NCBI GenBank assembly: GCA_036924285.1
Contig: JAYKYS010000015.1
Location: forward strand, 6,448,001-6,512,000
From: Asterella californica
Lineage: Eukaryota; Streptophyta; Marchantiopsida; Marchantiales; Aytoniaceae
DNA length: 64,000 nucleotides
Direction: 5' to 3'
In this document: positions 34,883 to 49,100 of the stretch, piece by piece
How positions within the stretch are numbered: the stretch's first letter is position 1
How the letters are laid out: each line of letters begins with the position of its first letter
Program-made: the position numbers and the translations under genes
The notes under the pieces: generated by a model
Told to the model about the DNA's origin: nothing
Seen by the model: the letters and a program-made list of their open reading frames with translations, nothing else
Database searches by the model: none

Positions 34883-35556
34883 AATGTCTATCCTGATCAA
34901 ACACTTATGGACACAACATTTTAAATGAAATCTTCAAACCGCAAGATAACATTTATAAAATTTACGCTTATTGTTATCTCAATATATAACATTATACGTC
35001 AAAGACACAAACAAATAATTAAGTTCGAGATGGACTTATAAATCATAACTTACAATCGTGAGATTTCTTCTAAACACTTCTTCAGCATAGTCTTTCTAGG
35101 CGAGACACCCTTGCAAATATATTTAGTTTTTGTACTAGAGAAAGATATCCATAGATCTATATGCGGCCCAACATATCACAAGTCTGTGGTACAATGAGAA
35201 TTTACTATCATCTATGTAAGTCAATCAAGAGATTTCAAATAACCTTTCACATATAAATCTTCCGATTGGAAAACCATTCACAACTTCAACAAATACGATT
35301 TCTTGACAATCGTGACAAGATTAAAAAATTTGATTTTCTTACACAACCCATAAACTCGTATACATCGATCAGACTTAAGGTTGACCCAAGATCACTAACA
35401 GTTATACTATCAATTCCACATACCTTTGATCACTAACAATTTTATCTCATTATCATAGCAGAAACATGATCAAGATATCTTGCGGTTCTAACTCTGTATG
35501 CGAACTTTGCATCTCCAACACGTGGAGTCATTTTGGCTTCGGTGTTTGTGACAACA
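34883..35556. other. AT-rich non-coding stretch
   Basis: Nothing recognisable was found beyond general AT-richness. Confidence 0.4.
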
Positions 35557-35810
35557 TCACAAACATCTCTTGTAAGAACGGGAGAGATATCCGATTGCTC
35601 GAGCTAGATATTTTAATAACAGGGTTCTACCGGCTGCGGCAAATGTTTGAGCATGCATATGCATGTAACCTCGATGAAATCCAAATCGGCGACAACTTCG
35701 TCCAACCATGAGAATATTTCTCTTCCTAATCCATTCGAGCACGCATTTTGTCGAGCCTGTGCGCGCTCCATCATTTCTTGATTGGTTGTAGTGTTCAGAC
35801 TAGTGACCAA
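35557..35810 (-). pseudogene. Frameshifted protein-coding relic
   Basis: From 35810 the minus strand reads a plausible protein segment (LGREIFSWLDEVVADLDFIE, then MLKHLPQPVEPCY) up to a stop near 35613. Just before that, another frame takes over with RTLLLKYLARAIGYLSRSYK. The two parts look like one original protein split by a frameshift around 35635. The family is unknown. Its place among repeat relics suggests an element-borne or captured ORF. Confidence 0.4.
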
Positions 35811-38800
35811 CCCAACATATGGTAGACCATCAAATTACTTGGGATAATGTCTTCTTCGAGCACGACCGAAAGCTCATCTCTCGGTAATAGATTTTGGACC
35901 ACTAAACATCCTTTCAACTTGCATGTCTCTTGCTTGTATTGTCACTGACAAAGAACTCACAAACGTACGAGATCGCAGTTCGTAAACATGACATGCACCC
36001 CCTTTGATGTTCGCTCAACACTTATCTTTGGTGAAAGTTTCAGCAATCGATCGTGTGGAATGAACTAATTTGTTCCACCTTTAATCGAATAGCATAACAC
36101 GAGCTATCACACAAGTATCTCAAACTCTATCATACATAATGTCACATCAATTGATCACAAATGGATTGTCAACACTTTGGCTGAATCATCAAGCTAATGA
36201 CATATCGAGAAAAATGATCTCAAGAATTAGAGGCGAACATTTCTTATACGCTTTACATAAATTGTCATATAGTTAGTAATCACTATGTCTCAAGTAGACC
36301 TACAAGGTCTTCACATCGATTGCACATCATCTCTTTAGTTATCGATCACGATACCTCTGCAACTTTCTCTGATCATGATTCTTCGCGTATAGTTATCAAA
36401 TTTTGATTTATAAACCATTTCTGACATATAGACCTATGTGTTGTTTTTTGTTATATAAAACTTTGCATCAATTCTCACAAAATATAGATATCAAATCCGT
36501 TATCTATGCAATGATGCTATGAATTGCCAAGGAAATTCTATTGATATTAGTCCTGGATAACTGATAGGTTTCCCACTCTCGACAAATATAATAAAAGTTT
36601 CTATAGACACGTTGATATATGTCACAAAAATAAATATTGTTCCTGCACCTCATTCAAAGATATAAGTCGTCACAATTTTGAGTAAGATGGACACTATCTA
36701 GCGTCAAAGTCCTATGTAACTCCTCAATTTCTTCCAAGAAACTTCTTCTCAACTATCCTTGAGACAATGAAATCATAATGAATCTACGATAACCTTTTAG
36801 TATTTTAAATAGAACAATGTATAAACACTTAAACATCGTCTTTATCACTTGTCTTGCAGTCTATTGTAGGATTGATTATATATTGTAGTTCTAGATCTTC
36901 ATGATCAACTATTTATACGTGTAATAAGATAAACTATAGATTGTTCAAAACTTACAAAGTTCTTGAATACTATTGTTTTTTAATAATCTACATGAAATTA
37001 TAGATATAGACTTGATCGGATGCCTTGCGCCATTTGTTTTTCTTGTCGAGTCTCTACTGATGACCCTTTCTTGACAGGATCTCAGATATGCTATCATCGG
37101 TCGCACATTGACGTGAAGCAAGCAATCATGTCATTATGTTCTTATCTCGTTTCACCCACTTGTACCGGACGAAAGAGTACAGTTTGAAAGTTTCGACAGA
37201 ATTCATATTATCTTCGAACGTAGAATGAGAAAGAGAGAGGACTGCAACTCCGAGTTCTACATAAAGATAGAGAAGGGTTCATTGATGCCGATGCAATTCA
37301 AGTACCATCAGAATTCTTGCTCTTTGAGATAGTGATATCGTAGTGTATACACTCTCCCAGCCATGTCTTATGAATCTTCTAGTAAAAGCGTCCTCAACTC
37401 CGTTACTTCTTTGCTTTCACCGCTCGATAAAAAATATAGGCAAAGGTCGGTTTAGAATAGGTCGTTTCGAGATTAGAACAAGGCTCTAAGGACAATACAC
37501 TATAATACAATATAGCACGACAAGACACAAGTTTACATCTACACACTAGATTTACATTGCATTGATTTAAAGATTAGGTTCAAAATCTTTAAATTCTCAC
37601 CTTAGATTCAAATAAATCTAAGGTGAGAATTAAAGAGCTTGCGAGGACGGTAAATGCCTTATCGCTTTTCCACACGAGATTATACTTCGACTCCTGCAAT
37701 GTTGTTCTTGCTCTCCTCATAAATGCAACCGTCATGATCACGTTTCCAACTTAAAGCTTTTTCCACACCAAGGAGTTTAAACTCAGCGTGCATTCACATT
37801 TCGGTAGATATATTCTGAGTTTTTTCTTTTGATCAAATAGCAACCTGAAGTTGAAAATATATGTAAATTGACGTTGACTGAGATATTTCGATCATCTGAA
37901 CACAATTTGACGCGCTTAATGTATTTCTTGTTCTCTCCTCGATTCTCACAACTCGAGAATAGTAATACAACTACAGTAAATATCATTCATTCATTAACTT
38001 AAACATATCATTTGCAACCAGACGAATCCTCCCCCGTCAATGTGAACTTTAGTAATTATGCGTAGAAAGTGCGAGTTTAGCCAAGAAGAGAAAAACGACA
38101 AGAAGTAAAAAGTAAGTGGTGTGTAACAGACTGATAAGGTTGTGAAACTGAAACTAGGGGTGTCATTTATGTCCAGAAAGGTACCTGCTGAGTTCACGTA
38201 AAAAATGAGACTCACTCGCGGGACCAGCTCAGCTTTGCCCGTCGGGCTTTGTTTGCCGCACGCATTACCCAATCGATGTCGGTATGCGACCGATTCTTTT
38301 GGCTATATTTGAACTCGTTTTTATTATTACTCATATCCCAGATAACGCAGTAATAACAGTTATCGTTAGGAATCTGCATGTCTTGGGTTCGAGCCGGGTA
38401 GATTTGATCCGGAAACATTTGCAGACGAAAGATATAAAATAGTAATGTCTGATCTTGCAGACGAACGATATAAAATAGTACTCTCTGATGGTTTAGAGGG
38501 GTATTGTGTGATATTCAATTGTGACAAAAGTTGTCTAGGATGACATTTGATTCTTTCTCACGCAAAAATAATTCATCTGAATAAATAACTACACTCTAAT
38601 ACCGAGATTGAAATGGGATCAGGTCATAATGCGAGCTTTTCATGATAATGTGAACTTTAGTAATTTTCATAACTTCCGTGGTAACAACAATGTACAGTTT
38701 AGTACAGCATTCGTCATAGCAGAAGGAAATCACAGCTTCCAAGTTCCAACAACAACAGTTGGTTGTCTCAAAACCTCTATAAATAATCGATACACGTAAC

Positions 38801-39500
38801 ACCTAAATAAAGCACCCAAACACCTAAATAAAGCACCCAGACCCTGGGTCTTAAATTTGGTTCAGGCTGAACGATTACGGTGGTACCCTTCCCCGATTAT
38901 ATCCGGCAAGAAACCGTGATTCGGCTGTACAGCCTTGTCGTATGGCAGAGAAACAACATGCAGCGATGACATTCCAGAGGTATCGAGTAATACGACAAGA
39001 AGTGACTAGGCATGCCCATATCATAGAGATAACATACATATCACATCTCGATTGCGAGGATATGGACGCAAGAGGACCACTAATGTCACCGCTTCCGCTA
39101 CGGGCCGACTGGTCCCTACTGGTTACCCGTGGACAAGAACCACGGTTCTAGGATGCTTCGACTGTAGGACCTGTCGGACTCGACCGGGAGCGGGTTGGGG
39201 TTGTTTGAACGGAAGGTTCTGTTCTGATCAGATGTTTGAGTTGGCAAGGACTCTTGTCCTGACAGTCTGTGGCCAGTTCAAATCGGTCATAGGATTCCAG
39301 AATCATCGTCTCCTTATCTCTGGCCCTCTCGTTTGTTCCAGCGTCCTGGACGGCGAGGCGAGGCGTGGCGCGGGGAACTCCTGGTGGAGAAGACAGGGCT
39401 CCAGACTCCAAGTGAGTGAGAGCAGACTTTTCTCTCCCGAGTGAAGCACAGCCCTCGTCGGGTGTTGCTGTGTATGCCACGAGTGGGTACAGCGTTTTGT
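35811..39500. other. AT-rich spacer, then GC-richer upstream region of the next gene
   Basis: No gene is seen to about 38900. A strong hairpin lies at 37592-37631 and a 19-base direct repeat (CACCTAAATAAAGCACCCA) at 38800-38818 and 38821-38839. From about 39050 the sequence becomes GC-richer and probably contains the promoter and 5' UTR of the gene starting at 39573. Confidence 0.45.
37592..37631. repeat. 17-bp perfect stem-loop
   Basis: AATTCTCACCTTAGATT (37592-37608) is the exact reverse complement of 37615-37631, with a 6-nt loop CAAATA. Immediately upstream, TAAAGATT at 37568 pairs with AATCTTTA at 37584, so two hairpins follow each other. Confidence 0.85.
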
Positions 39501-39572
39501 GCTCTGTGCTAGCAAAGGTTTTCAAAGTGGAATTGTGGAGGAACGGGAGAAGTTTTCCTTTCCGACTCCACG

Positions 39573-42246
39573 ATGCCTAGCTTGAGCTTTGCTCAGCCCT
39601 TTGCTGCACAGGCGGTGGCCACACCGCGGGAGTATGTTTTCTCTCGCGGCTCTCGCTCAGCTTTTTTCAGCGAAGATGAGCTAAGCGCGAGTAGCATAAG
39701 GTGTTTTCATGGGGTAAGGATCTTCGCTTTGAACCGTTTTGTGAAAAATGTGATGGTCAAGCCCGAGGAATTGGTTCACACGTCAGTTTCGCTTGAGTTT
39801 CCCGGATTTTATGTTTATGAAGAACTCGTTTCGGTAGGTTGGTGTCGGTTTCTGGAGAAGGTATCCGCCGAGTTGACGCGAAGACTGGGTACTGACTGTT
39901 TACCTGGTCGCAGGGAACCCCTGGTTGTTTACAAGGTCCAGTTTTAAAAACTAAAAAAAAAACTCGAAGGCATTCGGATCAACTCAGTTCGTCCTGCCAG
40001 GAAGAACAATCCAGCAAGGAGTTTCCTCCTACTGTATTTCGGGATGAAACGTTTATCAGTGCAGCACCTCCAATTACCGCAACTACTGACGAATCTGCGC
40101 TTATAGATATAGAAGGTAAGTGGAGCTGTAGTAGGATTGCTTTTGATTGCTGAAGTACGTGGATGCGAATATGTTTGTTGTTTTGTGAGCCGATGATATG
40201 TTGTAGACTTCAACGACTTTTTTGTAACGGGGAAGTACGCAAGTATGCAAGACTTACACGCCTGGTGCTTGTGCAGATGACACCGATGGATCCATCCTCT
40301 TTAAATATGGTGGGCTGGAGGATATCTGGGAGTTGGACAGAATGATGGAATTTTTGTGCCGGGGAGCCTTTAATACCTACAATGTAGAATCTTTGGTGCC
40401 TATTGTAGTCGAATTGCTGAAAGTTCCTATCTCTACCTCAAGTCAGCGCAGGATCGTGGAACTGCTGTCATCATATGTTGGAACGAATTGCAGTGTTCGG
40501 TTATGCGAAGCAGAAAAGATGGTGAGTCAGATTCTGGCAGAAGCAACTTCCGAATTTTTGCCACCACCCACCACTGGACAGTATAGGGGACGGAGGAGAC
40601 CGACCAAAAGGTATTCTTCTCGTTTGGACAAGTGGTGGCAGAAGGTGGATAGCTTCCTCGGGGTTGCTGAGGACGACGTAGAATTCTGGGGAGACGATGA
40701 ATTCAGAACGCTTGAACGTAGGAGATATCTAGCCGAGCCGTTAGACGTGAACGAAAGGTTGTGGAACTCGAACGATCACAGTTACACGCCTCTCAAAGCT
40801 GCTGCAGCTAGACATGTCGACAGTGGGGAAACACGTTTCACTTGGAAAAGTGTCTCTCCCTCAGTCAACTTGATATCTGGCCCCTCCGATTCCTTGGTAT
40901 CAAGAGTCCCCAGTACGCTGGAATTCGTGACGAATGAGGACTCCTCTGACAAATTGTGGGAAGGAAACTACACAGCTGGGGTCGGCTTCGTGCTCTTCTC
41001 TTCCCAGGTCAGCAAATTGGAAGATGTCTTAAAGCGAAGTGAGCAGCCGCCAAGGACCTGGCAGTCCGATGTCCAGCGGAAATCTCCTCCCAGTTTTTTA
41101 GGAACTCTACCCGTCTCGTCCATTCAGGACATGATTGAGTGGTAAGTTTCCCTGGCGTTGTCTTCTTGTTTTATATCAGTGAGTCTTGCTTCAGCTGGGT
41201 AACCGGAATTATTGGATATGTACGTACGGCAAGTAGTTCGATCAGTCCGGGTGCTGTATGGTGCACCGCAAAATCATCTTGCTAGCATAGGTTGCAGTGT
41301 AGGTGTCGGTATTTTGACGTGCAGAAAGCTGGTATATATCGTGCGACTGGTGAGGGAAGTAGGTTGGTCGTTCGTTGGTTGAGGGTAGCAGTAGCGATCC
41401 ATACCTGTTATGCGGTCTGCCTAATGGTAGCTGCATATGTGCACATTCTGTCCAGTCTGCTCAGCCACGTCAATCTCTCTTTTACAAAATATCGAAACTC
41501 AAACGTTGTTTACCATGATGACTTGCAGGGAACAACAAGATGAGATTGTAACACCAGTCAGCGTTCTTCCTTCCAAAAGAAGCCACTCAAAGAAGAATAT
41601 CCAAACCAATCAGTAAGTTTCAGTGTCTGGCTATGATCTCCTTAAATCACTGCTTCGTTTCTTGGAGATGCCATTGTTGCAACCAGATCATGTGCTGACC
41701 TCGTCACGGTTTTGGAACAGGCGGACAAGATCAAAGAGCTCTCATCAGCGTGTGCGATCCAAGATGCAGACTACTAGCAACAAAGCGTCCACGAAGAAAC
41801 GAAGCAATCCTGAGAGACTAAAAGAGAATACGGTCTTCGACGTATTTTTCACTCTCCCTATAAGCAACTCAAATTCTGGCGTCGCGAATTTCTTGAACAT
41901 GAGAAAAGGTTTATCAGATGAGATATTAATCGTGCTCAATCAAGGCTCCGTCGTGTTAGCGGGAGGAGGCCTGGCTGTGGTTCTTCATATTGCAGCGAGG
42001 ATGCTCTCCATCAACTCGACCTTTGACCGTTACAAATTGTTCGGGCTCATACGAGGTGCTGCTCTCATTTGGCTCTCAGCTGCCATGCAGAAGTTAAGAT
42101 CTGTGTTGTTGCTTTTGCCTCCGGAGTGCACGATCAATAACTACAGAAATAAGAAGCAGCTCTTGAGCCTGCAGCATCAGCTGAGAACTCTATCTTTCAA
42201 GGTCTTGGCTGTCATGGTATTGTCGGTTGTGGGAACTGGTTTGTGA
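39573..42246 (+). CDS. Multi-exon gene, conserved-looking protein of unknown function
   Basis: Four exons join with GT-AG borders and agreeing phases: 40001-40115, 40277-41141, 41529-41612 and 41721-42246 (529 aa from these). A likely first exon starts with the ATG at 39573; its donor is unresolved (candidates at 39713, 39833, 39860 and 39935, all in phase). The acceptor before 40001 (CCTGCCAG) is my best choice. The exon 3 part reads ILFKYGGLEDIWELDRMMEF and VESLVPIVVELLKVP, then a basic linker (RGRRRPTKRYSSRLDKWWQK) and an acidic, Trp-rich stretch. The last exon has a Lys/Arg-rich segment and two or three hydrophobic stretches (for example VVLAGGGLAVVLHIAARML), with one at the very C-terminus, so a membrane protein is likely. 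The Ser/Ala/Arg-rich start could be an organelle transit peptide. I recognise no family. Confidence 0.7.
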
Positions 42247-45200
42247 TTTAAGGTCGACTGTTTTCAGTAGGTCAGTGATCTGGAAAAGCTATGTCTAACT
42301 TCTGTGTTGGACGTATGGAGAGGGATGTTACGCTCGCTCCAACACCTGTTGATAAGTTTTGCGCAATTCTTATCCCTGATACAAGAGCTCTTGGGTCTCC
42401 TTGCCTCGGGAGTTCACGTAGCTCGTCATAGCCTGTACATTAGGTCGGATTGGTGCTAACGCGAGTTCAAAGCCTTGTAACGAAATGAGTCTGAGAAGAG
42501 GAGTTAGTGCAGTTTATTCCGATATAGAAGGGTGGATACCCTGGTCAGCAATTATATAACAAGTGGACAGACGTGTGTATATGTTTTGTACTGGAATCAT
42601 AGGAGACTGTGGCTGGAGTATTGTACATAACAACAATAGCAATACCGAAGGTGTTGTTTCTGTTTATTTAGATAATCAAAGTTTGTCAGTAAACGTTACC
42701 CGTCTGAATTCCTTCACTGGTGTTTGTGGAACTGCGGGAGCAAATATTGGAAGGTCCCTAAGTTGGCTTGATGGTGTGTATGACTCCCGTCAAGATGACG
42801 TTGGAACGAGTACTTATATCATGTGTAGAGCAATTGGCATTTCTTGGCTTCAGATTCAAAAGCTCCAGCTAACTTTTTGATGGCTAGGTTCTCGGTGTCG
42901 GCCTTGGTTATTCGATATAAGCGTATGATATTATGTATCTATGTTGTGCTGGAGTTTTCGCCGTGGAATATCTGGACCACTTGGTTTGTCGTCGACTTCT
43001 GTGTGGGAGCTTGTGTTGTTCATGGTAGGTTCTGGCGATAAGTTCAACCCCTGCGAGCGACTTGGCGCCGAGAGAGTAGGGTGTTCAACGTCCTCACTGT
43101 AAGGGATTTAAGTTCAAGGCCCTCGCGGTAAGGGTTTTGGTCGAACGCATGAAGATTCATTCCGCCGATTACCGTTTCCATCTATGTAAGGCAGACTTGC
43201 AACAAATATATTTGATTTAGAGGGTTCAGGTGAAAGATAAACGAATTTATAACTGATGTGTTTTAGCTTTTCTCGAATCATGATAGAAAAGAAAATCAGA
43301 AGGTTCAGAACGTGATTTACATCTGACTGGTACAGTTAATGGGAGGATGGTCCATCTTGTTTGCTAGTTGATTTGGACAACAACAGTATCTTGATAGTGT
43401 ACTTTTCCATCATGGTCTTTGATCGAAGGATTATTATCGTTGAAATAGATCAAGTGGAGCTATGGTAGTGAAGCGAATGGTCGTAGCGTATGTATGTAAT
43501 CACATCATAAGCGAAGCCCGTGTGATTATAGCCCATCATTGTCAAAATTGAGGAGTTCTCGGTTTTGTTTTAGGAATTTTGGACCTTTTCCTTTTCCTTT
43601 CCTCGTTATTGTTAATATCTGTTATGTTCCTTCGATTGCAGAGCACTAACAGTTTGGTTACTGTATAGCAGAAGATCTTTACACTTCTGTCAAGCAGGCG
43701 CTTGTTATAGAGGTATCGTATGCACTTTGAATTCACTCTTTCGTTCCCTTGCATAATAATTATTCACCTACACTCCGTTTTCGATCATTTTGTTTCGTAT
43801 TGAGCCTGTTGTTAAGCATGCATAGTAGTCACCCTCATAGGAGGAAATGCATGTCGGTTTAATTTAATACCTAAAAATTAAATGCCAAAATAAAATTATA
43901 TATTCGTGAGGAAAGTACCCCGGATTTGTATTTTTTCTGAAGCGCGAGAATACATTCCAGACTTATAGGTTTTTGCCTCTCTCTCCATGTTTTCAGGCGT
44001 GGATTAACAAATAATGTTTATGGAATATTTTAATTATTTATATTTATTTAGTGTATATATTTTATTCAACATTTATATGATTCTCTGATAATAGAAAGAG
44101 AACACAAGTTACCAGAAGTTTAGTTTGCATGCATATTTGAACCTCGCTTCCTGGTGGAGATGGAAGCAGAGAGTCTAATTAATGAATTTTGTTAGATAGA
44201 TTTAAACCTTATCTTTGGATATTATATTAAATTAAATTAATAAAACATATGATTTTTTATTAGACAATGATTTTATATATGTGACAGACGTATCGGAGAC
44301 AAACTTTGTGGGTTCATGGTTCTCTCATTTCAAAGTGTTAGTCTAGGAAAAGAAAATACTCTGATTAAGTAACTTTAATAAATAATTTCTTTTATTTAGC
44401 AACTAGCATAATTTCGCCGATCTCAAGTGTTTTTGTGTGACCCACTGTCTCGCCAACTGCTTTTTAAGTAAAAACTCTTCTGTGGCGGGTGACGTTTCGA
44501 GAATAAGTTAAAATTTAAAATTTAAAATTTGGATTTGTTAACCAGTACCTAACAAAAAAGTTTTTCATGATTGTTTACTTTTTCGGTATCACGGTTTTGT
44601 ACTTAAATTAATCTAACGACCGCAGACCCAATAACAAAAGTGAAACTTTTTATGTTTGTATTTTCCTGACGGTCTTCCCGTTTCTTCTCTCCAGAAGTGA
44701 GTTGGGATGTATATATTACAGTGTAGCTGCTTTTTCTAGCGAATCTATTTTTTGGTCTGACTGAATCATGTGCTTCTAGTCTTATCTAAACCGAAGAATT
44801 TGTACGTTCTTCGAGGACGTGTGGTTACCATATTCTTTTCATCGTTGCAGAAGTTAATTATCTTGAAAGGATATCAAGATTTTGAGACAACACCATGTAT
44901 CATATACAGATATAGATGTATCATATACAGATATAGATTTTTCCAGACACTTTACTTCATTGTTTAAGCGATTATTTTCTTGTACTTCATGTTGCATATT
45001 TAGTTCTTTTATTGCATTGCCAAGGGGGAGCGGTTTTTCGGTACATTCACTTCTTTTCTAGTTCGTGGAGTGGTTTCTCATTCTTTCACGCCGGCGGGTG
45101 AATTTTAATCATTGTTCGAGGTTGAAACCAAGGGCAATGGTCTTTAGGGTTGAGAAGTAACAGTCGTGATCGTGGTTTTGTAATGTAAAGGATCTTCAGG

Positions 45201-46160
45201 ATTGAGAAGGCACAATCGTGATCGTGGTTTGAGAATGTAAAGAGTAAAAAAGAAATATAAAATCAAGATCATCCTTTGAGAGAAAGGATTGGTCTAGATA
45301 CAGCTATAGAGATAACTTTTTCGAAATAATGTGTAAGGATCGTTTGTCATTGTTATAATTTTTATTTTCATTCATAAAATGTTACTAAAACCAACTTTCT
45401 TAATGGAGAAAGGAAGGGTAAAGAGGGGAAGTTCAAGAGATTTTTAATTTAAAATACCCAATGAAAAATGTTTTGTTATTGTGTACTTTTCATCTGTTTG
45501 AATAGGTTTGGTTTTGGCTCATAAAGAATATTTTATTATTACGTTTAAATCTATAAGTTTTTATAAGAAATTTTACATATTTTATTCTTTAAGTGATAGT
45601 AGTACCTAGTTATTAGAAATAACTTATAAAAGAAGTGTGAACTTGTGCATTACAAAATAACAAAAAGATAGTCTATTAACAAACGAATATTAAATAAATT
45701 TAGATATTAGTTATTATCTAACTCTTTATGAGGTTAAGGTTTTAAAGAATGTAAAGATCTATGCATTACAAATGCTTGCTTATATATAATATGAGAGGTT
45801 TGTATATCTTGAGATTAATTATATTTTATACTATCCATTCGAGAAGATCAGATGATACTTAGATGACAATAATAAGATGGTCTTGTTTAAAATTATAGTA
45901 TGTTTAGTTCTCATGTTTATCTTGATAATTTTTTGATTTAAGACTTTATAATATCAAATTTGTGTTTTGTGTAAATTAATATATATATATATATATCAAT
46001 ATCAGATCGTTGGTGATTTTTTTATTGATAAGATCATTTTGATTTGTTCTTAGGGGTTTTTTTCAGACAAAGAAATTAGTTGTTCTCATTGATCATTAAC
46101 ATTGTGTCTAAAGATGCATACAAGTGAGAAAAGTGACTCATTGACATAGAACATGGTTGG
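42247..46160. other. 3' flank and AT-rich spacer with small tandem repeats
   Basis: No gene is recognised. A 21-bp unit ATGTATCATATACAGATATAG is present twice at 44895-44936. A 52-bp period repeat (TTGAGAAG...TCGTGATCGTGGTTT...AATGTAAAG) spans 45141-45243. A short AT dinucleotide run lies at about 45980-45996. Confidence 0.5.
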
Positions 46161-49100
46161 ATGATCTGGACAACAAATTACACACGAAGAGAAATTTATA
46201 GAGCTTGTCTTGATATAAGAGTGAAGATTGGAGATATAACTATTGGAGAAATTTTTTTTGTTCAAGACAATACATCATATTCAGTCATACTCGATCAACT
46301 TTATATTATCTTTGTAAAAATGGAGATCAAAGTGTTGGACGATAAATCCGCTTATGTTCTGATTAGAAGTTGAGACGGTAAGAGAGCAATGCAATTCTTG
46401 ACCGTACTTTTTAACCATGAATTCAACTGAGAGTACTTAAAGAGTGATTCTTTATTTAAAAAATCCAATACTTTTCCACAAGGTCATTATAGAACGAGAA
46501 TATAGTGTTATCGATACACAAAAAAATGTATTCTCATTAGCGGAGAGAAGTGTTTTTTGTACAAGAGTTCTGAGATTTTCTAGTAGTGGATTTGTTACAT
46601 TTATACAATTTACTGACTTACAGAAGTGAAAGCAAAAGATTCTGTAAAAAATTTAAAGAGACTTGAAAAGAGTTGGTGTGCTTGAAAAGGATGATAAAAT
46701 ATAAAGTGTTTATTTGGAGTTGAGATTGGGACATTTCATGAATGAACTTGCTATGGTTGAGCAAGAAGATGAGGATCAAGTGATCGAAGTACACTCTAAG
46801 GAGCTCTATACATCTATAGAGTCATTTTTAGATCTTGGGAGTTGAGATTATGTATAAAACGATGGACAAGAAGATAAAATTTGTTGCTCAACCGTTATCT
46901 ATTGTTTCTAACAAGCAAGTCCAACAATCTTCGAAAGAAAAAAACTTTAGAGATCTTAGCCAGATTGGTCACAAGTTCCATAAGTTACGTTCAAGGTGTT
47001 GAAAATTGATTCTGTAGATTTCTTTTTACGTGTGAAAGAGAATAAGTTTAGTGAGATGTTAACAGGCATCAGAAAGCTTTTGCTTTTGAAGCAAATGTAG
47101 ATCTTAACATTGTGACATCAATGCTCATATTCATAGTTCCACATGCTCCTTGAAACTTGATGTCAATTTATGTACCTAGAGCGCATCTACAGAAACTCAA
47201 AAACTCTTGAAAAAAAAGATGTAAATGAAGATCTTAGAACCATCATTTGCACCATACTCCAATCGTTAGTTTACAGTATCAAAAAAGAGTGGTGCATTAC
47301 AATTCATCCAAGATATGCAACATGTGAACCAAATGATCATCGAAAATACAAGCATAAGACCTATCATAAGAGAGTTTGTTGAAAAATTTGATAGAAGGAC
47401 TCTGGATACAATCAGTTTCAACTTGCTGAACATAGTAGAGATATTATCACCATGAAGATACCATTGGGATTGATCAGAATGTGCATGCTACCACAAGGAG
47501 CAACAAACTCGATATGCACATGATGAATGAGATGTTCATTCTCGGGAAGACCATGCCTTTCTTGGATGATATTCTAATTAAGACATGCGTAGAGGAGGAG
47601 AAAGATGAGACAATGGATTAGAAAGGGTGTAGAAACTTTGTTGCTGATCAAATTTCAGATTGTGATAAGATTTTATCACGACTTGAAGAGACGCACTGTC
47701 AGGTGTCAAGTCTTCATTTGGAGTCACGAGAAGTTGTGATTGTGGAGCACTTAGGTGGATGGTTTGGACGCAAATTTGATCTTGATAAAATAGATGTCAT
47801 ACAATGGATGAAAGATGCTGAAAGATAAACAGAGGTGAGAAGGTTTTTTGGAGCTTGTGTCTTCTATCATGTGTGCATTCCACATTTTGCACATGTGGTT
47901 GATTCTTGTTATGATCTGTTGAGAAAGCACAAGAAGTTTGCATGAGAGGAGAGACATACTGAGGCGATTCAGAGATTGAAGTAGTTGTTATCTTCTCCAC
48001 CTGTACTCCGTCGTGTGAGCTATGACAATAGCAAACTAGTGATATTTATTGTTGATACTAGCCCCATAGTCATTGGATGGACAATACGACCGAATGATAA
48101 GAAGAAAATTAGTTTGCAATCAGATTTGGAGCAAAGGCATTGAGTGAGCGACATAAGAACTATCTTCAAATAAAAAAAGAATTATGAGGAGTAGTTACAA
48201 CTATGAAAGTCGAAAAAGATTATTTGATTGGAGCGTCATAGTAGTAGAAACAGATTGTTTATCACTATTAGGGATGATTACAAACTGTAACACCCCTGAT
48301 ACTACTATGCTATGTTGGATTGCTTATCTCAAGTGCTTAAATCCTGAGTTCAAACACATAGAGGGGAAGAACAATCCAATAATTGATATGTTGTCTCGTG
48401 CAAGATATGAAGAGGAGGAGGAGATGGTTGAAGTACAAAAGACGTTGATACTACTATTTTCTGTAGAGCTCAAGGAGGTGAGAGTGAACATTCATTCATA
48501 GAGGAGCTATATGAAGGAGAATGAATAGACTTAAGACGATATCTAAGCTTGTTGACTAGACAGTCAAGATGGAGTGATGCCCACTTTAAACAAATCAGGA
48601 GGAAGACTTATAACTACATGCTACAAGTGATTATTGTGGAAGCGAACTAAGCAAGGTGGTAAGATGCCACAAAAGGTTGTGCAAGGTTGACATGCAGAAG
48701 TTACTCATGTAGGAGTTTCATGAGAGCTTGTGGACAAGACATAGAGATATTTATGACACCTTTACAAAGCTGAAGGAGAGATATTGATGGCCTAACATGT
48801 ATAGAGATGTAGTTCAGTTTGTGGAGACATGTCAAACTTGTCAAGAATATTTATGAACTCGACATCGAGATGAGTTACATCCTACTTATCCACTCGCAAT
48901 GCATTCTAAGTGGGTAGTAGATCTTGTTATATCAATTGGTATATGACAAATGTGATATTTAATTTTGACACGTGAAAGAGTGAACGTGGTCATCCTCCAT
49001 TGTGAAAGCTATTGTGAAAGCTTACAAAGGGAAGGCAAGAGAATGATAGAGGTTTCTTCCATTCGCATTATGGGCTGATCGTTCAACTCATAGTTCAGTC

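Noticed and set aside
37994..38272. A minus-strand frame starting MGNACGK, like a myristoylated kinase N-terminus
   Set aside because: Nothing after the first residues resembles any kinase, and no splice site leads to more coding sequence.
38385..38415. A B-box-like GGTTCGAGCC
   Set aside because: No A box precedes it at the right spacing and no cloverleaf can be drawn.
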